From: CAYMMX01 sp964391675
GTDB lineage: Bacteria; Cyanobacteriota; Vampirovibrionia; Gastranaerophilales; Gastranaerophilaceae
Direction: 5' to 3'
Assembly: GCA_964391675.1 (NCBI GenBank)
Contig: CAYMMX010000001.1
Coordinates: 398,341 to 462,340, forward strand
DNA length: 64,000 bases
Part shown: positions 24,601 through 31,772 of the stretch, in pieces
Position numbering within the stretch: position 1 is the stretch's first letter
How the letters are laid out: each line of letters begins with the position of its first letter
Notes under the pieces: model-generated
Seen by the model: the letters and a program-made list of their open reading frames with translations, nothing else
What the model was told of the DNA's origin: nothing
Database searches by the model: none
Translations under genes and position numbers: made by a program

Positions 24601-25560
24601 GAGCAGAAATCAGCCTCTAAAAAAGAAGGTACTCTCGGTAGAACTAAAGAAGGCAACCCCCAATATCTGCCAAATCCTAAATTATATAAAAAATACAATG
24701 AATTTCTTAAGTCAGTTTTAGCAATTTATCCTAGATTGTCTTTTGATGCATCCTCAAAAAAAGGGTTAAATTTAATAAGGGCAAATGAACAATTTAAAAA
24801 AATATCACTTTTTAATGAAGCAATAATTGGGATGCAGAATGAAGATACTATTGTTTGTATTGATGGGATATTAAGTAGAGTATATGATGAATTTGGAGTG
24901 AAAACAACTTCTACAGTAAGTATTATAGAATATCTATATCAACAAAAAATACTTTCTTATGAGAAATATTATCAAGTAAAATTGAAACTATGTAAGTTAA
25001 ATTGCCAATATGTTCCTATCTCAGCAGATGATTTATATCATGCATTAATGGATAATTATGAAGATTTTAGCATAATTTTAAATTCATTTAGCCATAAAAG
25101 GTTTACTATTGATTCTCATGCTGGCGTAATGACTGCCTTTATAGTTAAACTCGACCAAGATGGTGAAATAAGAACAGATGTTAAAAATAGAGCGATTAGA
25201 GAAATATTAAAAAATATTTGCTCACTTTATCCTGATTACTCACTTTTGGGTGATTTTTTAATACAAATTTCCCCTGAATTTATCCATTTTAAAAATGAAA
25301 TACAATTTATTTTTACAACTTCTATGTGTAATGTTATTGGAGAAAAGTTATTTTTAGGTTTTTATAATTCTCTTATAAGTACTCTTTGTCAAAATGAACA
25401 TCAACAGGTAATTGCAGATAAAATTGAATTATATTTGGAAAAATTAGTTTTAAACGCCCCTGTAGGATATAGAAAGGCTTTTCAAAAACATATTCAAGAA
25501 AAGTATAATCATTTAAAAACTATTCAGAATGAACGAAAAAACAAAAAACATAAATCCTGA
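21649..25560 (+). CDS. Giant TPR protein with C-terminal PIN-like nuclease domain
   Basis: A 1303-aa protein, the last gene before attR. Residues 1-190 form a helical N-terminal domain; 190-225 is a short coiled coil (INKIDKGIEELKSDNKEIKEIL). Residues 250-900 are TPR-like helical repeats (for example LGDYNNAEITYKKAIEVF and INEKEFDKAEEVIENL). About 940-1135 match a PIN domain: LIDIETLLLM with D947, an NFTEREIKIHIDE stretch, EGTLGRTKEGN, VCIDGIL with D1072, E1094, and YVPISADDL with D1127. PIN domains are metal-dependent RNases. No P-loop is present, so it is not a NACHT/STAND protein. A TPR-sensor/PIN-effector design beside R-M genes suggests phage defence, which is an inference. Confidence 0.75.
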   Translation: MVTLETIAAKLGWNLFNIATGKGIAKGWSKLTQQEYKKYTKCLNPPLRSAFKKTCELFLDNENSPFLIKSEILKNLYDLDDIKLNLIFSKKNLSIDQFSNQDCFNFIKKSLRNYIENQFEENIEDDFYDLWVKVLEENYKQKFLEFCKQDAIHFRIFATEVLGLSLNEFNALKSMLTNALIGINKIDKGIEELKSDNKEIKEILLDLQTGSKSLQQDILIYEIEEKAFEEDENIKNIKMFIEKCHHLSCIDYIDSKLNDKKNIFSNKLKSELLNYKGNCQFSLGDYNNAEITYKKAIEVFNENDKSISNLYKCYLNTGQMDKVIDCVNQFNDKTSSLYLEAKFYELFHVKNDIEAAEKYLEVNKNDIENYNLLKSNILTRKLAPYEEIISYTEKYIHANPTHKLAKYELARMKFSQIFENKRIQFSFGITYDDKIDVLPVINESLNTELVDNLIKFIEELLGFEYTYSINLALKIMLAILHSQKKDLSIGEKYLSELNLYKDTLKDGFDINNACTLYFLLKKFNEAYELYQKHLIDDFNDHGIYIILNFALKKYHECLELIDKTGINSLELIKIISLYKVTKWDELFLYYKDNYHEFELNNKLVILDFCYEQKAYKFCEEKYKELANQIIQDDIYLPAEAILMISGRLDFFKQNSLKEKMVEHYWNKFPNEESFEVGLSCAIKFLNAKKYSDCLEILHKLSEFKPEHSKVQELYVFIDLSNYAYKSIIERYESGKKENSLLYYVALAYINEKEFDKAEEVIENLRYVDEDKVKYFISKSGIYYQTENYKALFEILQEAYEKCPDSLEIKQQIFGMVLSLPEDAKPPSNFVPLYHKVIDELTQKNIVHKISISKETLFEDLKKAMEEFNPLDNDLKREENFKEIYNGYIDFKYPIQLLYSFFSARSRIEVFSDMLLNPYEKININLCDNDISKKEISIIDRKKKILIDIETLLLMKELDIDLKAKEILNLHISNFTEREIKIHIDEQKSASKKEGTLGRTKEGNPQYLPNPKLYKKYNEFLKSVLAIYPRLSFDASSKKGLNLIRANEQFKKISLFNEAIIGMQNEDTIVCIDGILSRVYDEFGVKTTSTVSIIEYLYQQKILSYEKYYQVKLKLCKLNCQYVPISADDLYHALMDNYEDFSIILNSFSHKRFTIDSHAGVMTAFIVKLDQDGEIRTDVKNRAIREILKNICSLYPDYSLLGDFLIQISPEFIHFKNEIQFIFTTSMCNVIGEKLFLGFYNSLISTLCQNEHQQVIADKIELYLEKLVLNAPVGYRKAFQKHIQEKYNHLKTIQNERKNKKHKS

Positions 25561-25607
25561 ATCAAAAATACCCTATACCGTACCCCATACGAAAATGATA
25601 TTAGATT

Positions 25608-25658
25608 GCATCAAATAACATCAAACGACACATCAAACTCTGCAAAAGCTAATCAAAC
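25608..25658 (+). repeat. Right-end arm-type repeats (xATCAAA)
   Basis: Four same-strand copies: gcatcaaat (25608-25616), acatcaaac (25618-25626), acatcaaac (25630-25638) and taatcaaac (25650-25658), the last followed by gatacaaaa as at the left end. They lie 49-99 nt inside attR. They are the probable arm-binding sites of the integrase. Confidence 0.65.
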
Positions 25659-25706
25659 GATACAAAAAGGCATATGATACGGTCAAAAGGCACGTCCCGC
25701 TTGTTA

Positions 25707-25756
25707 CTGTTAACCGGTAGGTTGTTGGTTCGAGTCCAACCTGGGGAGTTTTTTAT
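25707..25756 (+). repeat. attR: displaced 3' half of tRNA-Asn
   Basis: A 50-bp exact copy of 5590-5639. It lacks the 5' half of the tRNA, so it cannot make a tRNA. It is the original chromosomal 3' end, pushed away by the insertion, and still sits against the old terminator. Confidence 0.95.
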
Positions 25757-25793
25757 AAAAAGAGAGATTGGCTTTAGTTCAAGCTCTCTTTTT
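25757..25793 (+). terminator. Original tRNA-Asn terminator
   Basis: Perfect 10-bp arms aaaaagagag (25757-25766) and ctctcttttt (25784-25793) with a 17-nt loop, ending in T's. It starts one base after the att core and marks the chromosomal side of attR. Confidence 0.85.
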
Positions 25794-26074
25794 ATTTCTA
25801 AATTGTTCCATAGGTTAGGGCGAGAACCAGTTGTGAGAGTTCAGCGGGAGCGAGCTGAGGGCGAAGGAGTTTTCTTTGGAGCAAGCAGAGCTTGTGAAAA
25901 GAAAATCCGTAGACCCGTTAAATGCGAGTGACCAAGATAACCTGGGGAGTTTTTTTGTACAATGCTTTTGAAATACTTTTTTCACAATGGTTTCAGAGTT
26001 CTGAAGTTTTTTGTTTTGTGCAAAAATTATACCTTGCAACATAAAAAATTGTATTAATAGGAGAAATGAAAAAA
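25794..26074. other. Noncoding chromosomal scar with a second tRNA-Asn tail
   Basis: No convincing gene. A GC-richer patch (25818-25935) contains an arrested hairpin: ttttcttt (25870-25877) with aaagaaaa (25898-25905), and inner caagc/gcttg (25882-25886/25890-25894). At 25939-25956 the last 11 nt of tRNA-Asn, its discriminator and the T-run recur (aacctggggagttttttt). This is a third, shorter copy of the att end, perhaps the scar of an earlier integration. Confidence 0.6.
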
Positions 26075-26416
26075 TTATTCGCTTATTGTGCTTACCATTT
26101 TTTCTGCAACATCTTTATTTACGATAAGCGTTGTAATCATTGCTATAATCGTAGATGGAATAAGAATTTTTGCAAAGGCATTATTGCCTAAGGCTTTTTT
26201 TACATTTTTATTTATTAATACTGTCAGTGGTAATAAAGGAACTGAAAACATTATTAATGCACTATTTATATTTCTTTTTTTCTTTAATGCGTTAAATTGG
26301 TCTGCCTGTTCGATGGGTAAAGTTTTCTTTACAATTTTGCCATTATAATCAAAACCCTGAACGGTTTTCGTTCTGGGATTATGAATATTTTGAAGCTTTG
26401 TAATATTATTGTCCAT
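26075..26416 (-). CDS. Small two-span membrane protein, unknown
   Basis: A 113-aa protein: a polar N-terminus (MDNNITKLQNIHNPRTKTVQ) and two hydrophobic segments (SALIMFSVPLLPLTVLI and ILIPSTIIAMITTLIV) with a basic loop between. The ATG at 26416 has AAAGGTG 5 nt upstream and is preferred over an in-frame GTG at 26422. I do not recognise a family. The opening resembles other short proteins of this genome that start with an Asn-rich tail. Confidence 0.6.
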   Translation of the reverse strand: MDNNITKLQNIHNPRTKTVQGFDYNGKIVKKTLPIEQADQFNALKKKRNINSALIMFSVPLLPLTVLINKNVKKALGNNAFAKILIPSTIIAMITTLIVNKDVAEKMVSTISE

Positions 26417-26549
26417 AAACACACCTTTACCTATAACATATATAATACAAATTGAGTTTAATAATTGTGTCAGTTATGCTGTTTGTTACAAAGTTGTTAC
26501 GTATAAATACGTTTTGGTTATGTTGCAAAGAAATTGTAAAGTGAGTAGA

Positions 26550-26564
26550 TCAGGCAACGCCTGA
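26550..26564. other. Short perfect hairpin downstream of the hemolysin-III gene
   Basis: tcaggc-aac-gcctga, a 6-bp GC-rich stem with a 3-nt loop, 70 nt past the stop of the 26635 gene. There is no T-run on either strand, so it is more likely an mRNA 3'-end stabiliser than a terminator. Confidence 0.4.
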
Positions 26565-26634
26565 ATTATTAAATTCTGCTATCTGACAAAGAATTTCAGC
26601 AACATTTTCTGATTAAAAAATTTGGTATAAACGT

Positions 26635-27261
26635 TTAATTCTTTAATAACTCTAAGATACAGAAATAATGTAAAACTGCACCGGCTAAAACACATAAATG
26701 CCAAAGGGTATGCATAAATTTCCTTTTCGATAAATAAAATATGCTTCCGAGTGTAAAGCATAGTCCTCCGCCAAGTAGCAACCATATTGCAGTATGTGAA
26801 AATTTTATCCAAATATTATAAGCAAAAAATATTCCTAACCATCCCATTAACAAGTACAAACCCGTTGATAAATGTTTAAATTTCAAGGTTATACAAGAAA
26901 AAACAATTCCTGTAATTGCTATATACCAAGTCATAGACATTAGCGCAACCGAATGAGGAAAACTTACAACCATCATCAATATTGGTGTGTAAGTACCAGC
27001 AATCATTAAATAAATTGCTGAATGGTCTATTTTTCTTAAAACTCTTTTTGCTTTTTCATGTGTTATTGCATGATAGCAAGTCGAAGACTGAAACAATATA
27101 AACATCATTGCCCCATATACAGCGGTTGTAGCTTTTTGTAGTGGTGTAGTTGAAGTTACGGCAAGCATAACTATTGCATATATGGCAAACATTGCTCCAA
27201 TTGCATGAGTAAAGGCATTAGCAAATTCTTCTGCCGGAGTATAATTTTTAGCCTCTTCCAT
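26635..27261 (-). CDS. Hemolysin III / PAQR family membrane protein
   Basis: A 208-aa seven-helix membrane protein of the HlyIII (YqfA/TrhA) group. The conserved residues that build the metal site in PAQR proteins are present: FTHAIGA near the start, the QSSTCYHAITH region with LRKIDHSAIYLMIAGTYTP, and the final HTLWHLCVLAGAVLHYF. The true role in bacteria is membrane-lipid homeostasis or unknown; haemolysis is historical. The ATG at 27261 lies 23 nt downstream of the stop of the DEAD-box helicase gene on the same strand. Confidence 0.88.
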   Translation of the reverse strand: MEEAKNYTPAEEFANAFTHAIGAMFAIYAIVMLAVTSTTPLQKATTAVYGAMMFILFQSSTCYHAITHEKAKRVLRKIDHSAIYLMIAGTYTPILMMVVSFPHSVALMSMTWYIAITGIVFSCITLKFKHLSTGLYLLMGWLGIFFAYNIWIKFSHTAIWLLLGGGLCFTLGSIFYLSKRKFMHTLWHLCVLAGAVLHYFCILELLKN

Positions 27262-27284
27262 ATTATCCTGCTTTCTTTAAAACT

Positions 27285-29003
27285 CTATCTATTAGATTTA
27301 GACTTAGATTTTTTATTAAAGTTGCTGAAAAATTTTGTCATTTCCGAGCCCTTGTTTGAAACTTTATTCTTACTTATATTAAAGGCTTTATCAGTTGGTT
27401 TCTTTTTTTTATTTTTATCTTCTCTAACAGATATAATTATATCATTAACAGAAATAGATTCATCAGATTTTTTCTTATTTCTTTTATCAAATTTCCTTGA
27501 CTGAAAATCATTGTTAGGTCTATTATTTTTTCTTTGTTTTCTATCGTTGAAATTTCTTTTACCTTGTCTTCTATTGCCAGTATTGTAATTACTCTCTTCT
27601 TGAGGTATTCCAAAGATTATATCCTTGTTTATTTTTTTGCCTTCTTTTGACATATAAAATTTTAATAAAGCTGAAGCAATATCAACAGCATCCACGCCGT
27701 CATTAATCATTGCCTGAATATTTTCTCTGTATTCTGAAAGATCATCTTCATTAATAATAGATTTAATTTTATTTTTAAAATTAGATACTCTTGCAATTTG
27801 GATTTCTTCAAATTGTGGAATGTCTTTTTTATAAATTTGAATGCCATTTGCACGTTCAATTCTTCTTAAAGATTGCACTTGTTTCTTTGATACGAAAGTA
27901 AAGGATATTCCAGATGATCCTGCTCTACCTGTTCTACCTATTCTATGAATATAATCTTCATCATCTCTTGGTAAATCATAATTGAACACAGCTTCAATAT
28001 TTTTTACATCAATTCCTCTACCTGCAACATCAGTTGCAACAAGAATTTTTACACTGCCGTTTCTAAATCCGCGCATAACTTTTTCACGCTGTGCCTGATT
28101 CATGTCTCCATGGATAGCATCAGAGAAATAACCTTTAGTTTTTAAAATTTCAACGACCTTATCAACATTACTTTTTGTATTGCAGAAAATAAGAGCTAAA
28201 TTAATGTTGTGTAAGTGTAAAAGCCTTGTTATAAGTTCAATCTTATCTTTTTCGATAACTTCAAAATACTGCTGTTCGATATCAGGTGTGTTCAAAAGAT
28301 TATCTGTTACATCAACTATATTGGGACTTTTTTGGAATTTTTTTGTAAGTTCCATAATATCTTTTGCCATAGTTGCTGAAAATAAAATTGTTTGACGATT
28401 AATTGGTGTTTCATCAAGTATTGTATAAATATCTTCTCTAAAACCCATATCAAGCATTTCATCTGCTTCATCAAGTACAACTGTGTGTGCAAGATTTAAT
28501 TTTATTGAACCACGTCTCAGGTGGTCCATTAACCTGCCAGGAGTGGCAACTATAATTTGAGGTTCTTTTTTTAAGGCACTAAGCTGTTTTTCGATATTTT
28601 GTCCCCCGTAAACAGAGACAACGGAAAGATTTTCATAATATTTTGTAAGTTTTTCAAATTCTCTGTGAACTTGAATAGCAAGCTCTCTTGTAGGACATAA
28701 AACAAGTGCCTGAATTGATTTATTTTCAAAATCTAAATCAAGTTTTTCGATTATAGGAATTGCAAATGCTGCGGTTTTTCCACTTCCTGTAGGCGCTTTT
28801 GCAATAATATCATTTCCTGATAAAACTTGAGGGATAGCTTCTTTTTGAATAGATGACGGATCGATAAAGTTCATATCAGAAAGAGCTTTTAAGATGTTAT
28901 CTGATAAACCTAGCTCGCTAAAACCTTGAGCAATAACAGGAATATCGTTAGTCAAAGTAATTTCAGATGTCATAGCATCTTGTGGGGTAGTTAATGTTGT
29001 CAT
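27285..29003 (-). CDS. DEAD-box ATP-dependent RNA helicase
   Basis: A 572-aa protein with all helicase motifs: Q-motif (GFSELGLSDNILKAL...IQ), Walker A APTGSGKT, PTRELA, TPGR, DEAD, SAT, then domain 2 with DVAGRGID and HRIGRTGRAG. The C-terminal 150 residues are Lys/Arg/Asn-rich and disordered (NRRQGKRNFNDRKQRK), typical of CsdA/DeaD-type helicases that help ribosome assembly and cold growth. The start at 29003 (MTTLTTPQD) is preferred over an in-frame TTG at 29039, although both ribosome sites are weak. A 535-nt noncoding leader region lies upstream. Confidence 0.93.
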   Translation of the reverse strand: MTTLTTPQDAMTSEITLTNDIPVIAQGFSELGLSDNILKALSDMNFIDPSSIQKEAIPQVLSGNDIIAKAPTGSGKTAAFAIPIIEKLDLDFENKSIQALVLCPTRELAIQVHREFEKLTKYYENLSVVSVYGGQNIEKQLSALKKEPQIIVATPGRLMDHLRRGSIKLNLAHTVVLDEADEMLDMGFREDIYTILDETPINRQTILFSATMAKDIMELTKKFQKSPNIVDVTDNLLNTPDIEQQYFEVIEKDKIELITRLLHLHNINLALIFCNTKSNVDKVVEILKTKGYFSDAIHGDMNQAQREKVMRGFRNGSVKILVATDVAGRGIDVKNIEAVFNYDLPRDDEDYIHRIGRTGRAGSSGISFTFVSKKQVQSLRRIERANGIQIYKKDIPQFEEIQIARVSNFKNKIKSIINEDDLSEYRENIQAMINDGVDAVDIASALLKFYMSKEGKKINKDIIFGIPQEESNYNTGNRRQGKRNFNDRKQRKNNRPNNDFQSRKFDKRNKKKSDESISVNDIIISVREDKNKKKKPTDKAFNISKNKVSNKGSEMTKFFSNFNKKSKSKSNR

Positions 29004-29538
29004 AATTTTCTTTCTTTTTGGTAAAATGCTCTTGTACAACTAAAATGTAAGAGAGCATAAGAAAATTACATTAAAGGAAACTTATTGGGGTCTGTATATT
29101 ATTACTTTAACATGAAAGAAATATTAATATTATATTATTAATTGATTATTACGTTTCAATAAGTTAATTGTTAACTTATTATCACTTTTAAAGTTTAAAT
29201 TAAGGTATAAAAGATAGTGCTGAAATTGGCGGATAAATTATTATATCAAAAAAAGAGAGTGAAATTTTGCAGTTTGCAGTTTTGTAAAAATATAAAGACA
29301 AAAATCTTAAGGTTGATAAATTCAGCTCCATAGTTTATACTGAAAAAGTAAGCAAAAGGTAATTGATGGATATTGTAAGATAATCTTAAAGTAAGTTCTT
29401 AACCGAACGTTTCTACAGACAAATGATTTTGCCTGCGATTTACTTTTAAATTTTTACAGATTATCAGACAATAAAATAACCGAAATTTTGTGCTGTTTTT
29501 CTGTAAAATCAAGATTATTACAACAAAGGAGAAAAACA
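29004..29538. other. Long AT-rich divergent intergenic region
   Basis: The 535 nt between the DEAD-box gene and the methyltransferase gene contain no convincing frame. A perfect 10-bp inverted repeat, aataagttaa (29158-29167) and ttaacttatt (29171-29180), is the clearest structure and could be an operator. A long untranslated leader is common for cold-inducible helicase mRNAs, but I cannot show one here. Confidence 0.45.
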
Positions 29539-30267
29539 ATGGAATTTATAAAAAGCAATAAATATGACAAAAAATTCGTCAATAAAAATTTAATGGGTCC
29601 AAACAGCATGAAAATGCTTGAGGAACTTCTACAATCCGTCAAACTCGAAAAAGGGATGCGGGTTTTGGATTTAGGCTGCGGGAAAGGCTTAACTTCAATC
29701 TTACTCGCCAAAGAATTCAGTGTCCAAGTTTTTGCAACCGATTTATGGATTGATGCAACCCAAAATTACAAGACCTTTAAATCAATGGGCTTGGAAAACC
29801 AAATTATTCCGATACACGCAGATGCAGCGGATTTGCCTTATGCGGATGACTACTTTGATGCGATTGTAAGCATAGATTCATACCATTACTTCGGAATCAA
29901 GCCTGATTATATGGATAAATTAGCACCGCTTGTCAAAAAAGGCGGAACGATTGCGTTAGCGTTTCCGGGAGTAAAACAAGAACTCAACGGCATACTTCCT
30001 GACGAAATGATGTTATCTTGGGCAAAAGTTAAAGACGAAATTTTAAAAACTTTTCATTCTATACCTTGGTGGAAAGAGCTTTTGAGTAAATCCGACGAAA
30101 TAGAAATCGAATCAATTCATGAAATGCAGGGTTTTGAAGAATGCTGGAAAGATTGGCTTGCCTGCGATAATGAATACGTTGAATATTCTGCAAATGACAG
30201 GCTTTCAATGGAAGCAGGAGCAGATAAATTTATGAACCTTATCGCAATAATAGTTAAACGAAAATAA
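29539..30267 (+). CDS. Class I SAM-dependent methyltransferase
   Basis: A 242-aa cytosolic methyltransferase. Motif I VLDLGCGKG (near residue 43) binds SAM, followed by ATDLW (motif II) and a DAIVSIDSYHYF motif IV/post-I stretch. The substrate is unknown; the layout matches small-molecule methyltransferases of the Methyltransf_11/25 type. A good AAAGGAG lies 7 nt before the ATG at 29539. Codon use (gcg, ccg, cgc more often) is G/C-richer than in the neighbours, which suggests recent transfer. Confidence 0.85.
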   Translation: MEFIKSNKYDKKFVNKNLMGPNSMKMLEELLQSVKLEKGMRVLDLGCGKGLTSILLAKEFSVQVFATDLWIDATQNYKTFKSMGLENQIIPIHADAADLPYADDYFDAIVSIDSYHYFGIKPDYMDKLAPLVKKGGTIALAFPGVKQELNGILPDEMMLSWAKVKDEILKTFHSIPWWKELLSKSDEIEIESIHEMQGFEECWKDWLACDNEYVEYSANDRLSMEAGADKFMNLIAIIVKRK

Positions 30268-30415
30268 TAACTAATGTTTTTGTAATTAGACACTAATAAC
30301 AAGATAAAAATGTCATAGAGATGGAGTTTTGAAAATAATAAATTTACCATATTTTTAATTTTTGTATTATTGTAATTCATAAATTTTTATTAAGATTTGA
30401 ATTATTTGAGCTTAT

Positions 30416-30669
30416 TTACTTGAATATATTTAAATCAAATCCTTTTCCATCTTTTTGCCTTTGTAATCTAGGTATGATATAAAGTTGAAAATTCACAATT
30501 GAATATTTAAAAGAGACTATTTGCCTTCCGGATTTGTCAATAAGTCCCCATTTATTATTGAGGCATACAGGAATTAAATATTTATTTGGCTTTTGAAGAT
30601 TAAGATAACCATTGTAACCGATGCCGAAAATAAGTATTGTAAATATTGTCAAAAGAATTTTTTTACCAT
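30416..30669 (-). pseudogene. WG-repeat protein gene with a frameshift in an A7 tract
   Basis: The frame ending at 30416 reads NNKWGLIDKSGRQIVSFKYSIV, a WG (KWG) repeat, after a hydrophobic N-terminus. It has no good start: its first codon is a TTG at 30652. Just upstream an ATG at 30669 with GGAG 8 nt before it reads MVKK and stops after six codons. Adding one A to the run of seven A's (about 30658-30664) joins the two into MVKKILLTIFTILIFGIGYNG, a credible signal anchor. It is therefore a frameshift mutation, slippage site or base-call error. Only one WG repeat remains, so the gene is also short for the family. Confidence 0.65.
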
Positions 30670-30682
30670 TTCAAGTACTCCA

Positions 30683-31315
30683 TTATAGCTCAATAATAAA
30701 AGACAGAGAAAAAGCACCATAATCACTAGTCGATTCAACGCCTTTTATAGGTTTCTCTTCAGGGAAAGTCTCCTTTTTTAATTTTATTTTATAACCATCA
30801 ATTACCCACTCGCCGAAAGTTTTTGCCTGCATTGCTTTTTTCATCTGAGGTGTTAAGTGCTTACCGGTTACTTTATACATCAAATAATCTGAATATTTTA
30901 TGAATTCGCCAACAGCATTTGAGCTAAAACTTATATCATTAACATTTAAGTCTAATTCAACAGCCTTTGCAACGTATTTATCACCAAAAACAGAGTAAGA
31001 AAGATTATTTAAAAACCTATCAGGATCCCTTGTTTCTAAAATAAATTTGTCAGAATCAGCCTCGTATTTTCCCCAATGGCCAGGCATATCCGTGTTTTCA
31101 TAATCTCTTGTCGGCATATCTAAGTCGTTGAGAAAATTACAGGCCTGATTTGGAGTTATAATACGTTTTTTAACAGCTTTAACCAAGTTATTAGCTGACT
31201 TGAAACTTTTCAAAGCGGCTACTTTTATTGGCCCAGCATTAAGAGCAAATATCGCTGCCGCCACGATAACAATGATTATTATTAGAGTTGTAAACTTTTT
31301 TTGTAAATTAGTCAT
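30683..31315 (-). CDS. Membrane-anchored protein of unknown function
   Basis: A 210-aa protein with an N-terminal signal anchor (LIIIIVIVAAAIFALNAGP, about residues 11-29) and an extracytoplasmic domain without Cys pairs or recognised motifs. The middle has LDMPTRDYENTDMPGHWG and the end is a beta-rich EEKPIKGVESTSDYGAFSLSF. Its stop is 13 nt before the start of the frameshifted WG-repeat gene on the same strand, so they form one transcription unit. Confidence 0.65.
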   Translation of the reverse strand: MTNLQKKFTTLIIIIVIVAAAIFALNAGPIKVAALKSFKSANNLVKAVKKRIITPNQACNFLNDLDMPTRDYENTDMPGHWGKYEADSDKFILETRDPDRFLNNLSYSVFGDKYVAKAVELDLNVNDISFSSNAVGEFIKYSDYLMYKVTGKHLTPQMKKAMQAKTFGEWVIDGYKIKLKKETFPEEKPIKGVESTSDYGAFSLSFIIEL

Positions 31316-31454
31316 GTATTCTACTCCTTTTTTGTTATTATAACAGATTACCAGATTTATGTGATTGTAAACTTAATTTATTTTGATTTCCTAACGATTT
31401 TTATGCTAAAATGCAAATAAAAATTGAAAAATTGGAAGCTATAGGAGTTGAAAA

Positions 31455-31763
31455 ATGGAAATAACAACAGAATGTCTCGAATCTCAATTGTTGGTAAAAG
31501 CAAAAGGTCGAATTGATACAATTACAGCTACTGAGTACGGAACAACAATAAATGATTGTTTGGATGATAGTGTCGCAGAAATTAAAGAATTAGTTCTTGA
31601 TTTTTCACAAATTGATTATATTTCAAGTATTGGACTTAGAGTAATATTAGAACTCCAAAAAAGAATGAGCAATCAAGGTTCTATGAAGCTCATAAATGTA
31701 ATACCTTCTGTTATGGACGTATTTACAATGACAGGATTTACCAATATTTTAACAATAGAATAG
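31455..31763 (+). CDS. STAS-domain anti-sigma factor antagonist
   Basis: A 102-aa single STAS domain of the SpoIIAA/RsbV type. DFSQIDYISSIGLRVILEL holds the conserved serine that is phosphorylated by an RsbW-like kinase (S57 or S58) in the D-x-x-x-I-S-S-x-G-L motif. GGAG lies 8 nt upstream of the ATG. The next gene, 9 nt downstream, encodes a phosphatase fused to a kinase-like domain, the expected regulators of this protein. No sigma factor gene is adjacent. Confidence 0.92.
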   Translation: MEITTECLESQLLVKAKGRIDTITATEYGTTINDCLDDSVAEIKELVLDFSQIDYISSIGLRVILELQKRMSNQGSMKLINVIPSVMDVFTMTGFTNILTIE

Positions 31764-31772
31764 GATTTAATC

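Larger units (their letters stand above)
5590..25756. mobile_element. tRNA-Asn-integrated genomic island (about 20.2 kb)
   Basis: The element is bounded by 50-bp direct repeats (attL 5590-5639, attR 25707-25756) that restore a full tRNA-Asn at the left end. Inside are a tyrosine integrase, a serine resolvase, an excisionase-like HTH protein, a replication-type P-loop ATPase, a candidate HUH nuclease, an ABC-F resistance gene and several defence-type genes. Short xATCAAA repeats lie just inside each end. No capsid, terminase, tail, coupling-protein or mating-pair genes are visible. It therefore looks like an integrative mobilisable element or satellite-like island rather than a complete prophage or self-transmissible ICE. 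The integrase lies mid-element, not beside an att site, which is unusual. Confidence 0.93.

Noticed and set aside
21649..25560. STAND or NACHT ATPase in the giant protein
   Set aside because: No Walker A loop is present; ATGKGIAKGW near the N-terminus lacks the GKS/T ending.
5590..25756. Island is a complete prophage
   Set aside because: No capsid, portal, terminase, tail or lysis genes are seen in any frame; an integrative mobilisable or satellite-like element fits better.
25674..25931. Frame of 85 codons across attR and the hairpin region
   Set aside because: It runs over the displaced tRNA 3' half and terminator, has no ribosome site, and reads as unnatural Ser/Arg/Glu-rich sequence.
25815..26042. 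Reverse-strand frame of 75 codons in the att scar
   Set aside because: No ribosome site, overlaps the hairpin and the tRNA tail, no recognisable protein.
26579..26812. Reverse-strand frame of 77 codons over the end of the hemolysin-III gene
   Set aside because: It overlaps a clear PAQR-family gene in another frame and lacks a ribosome site.
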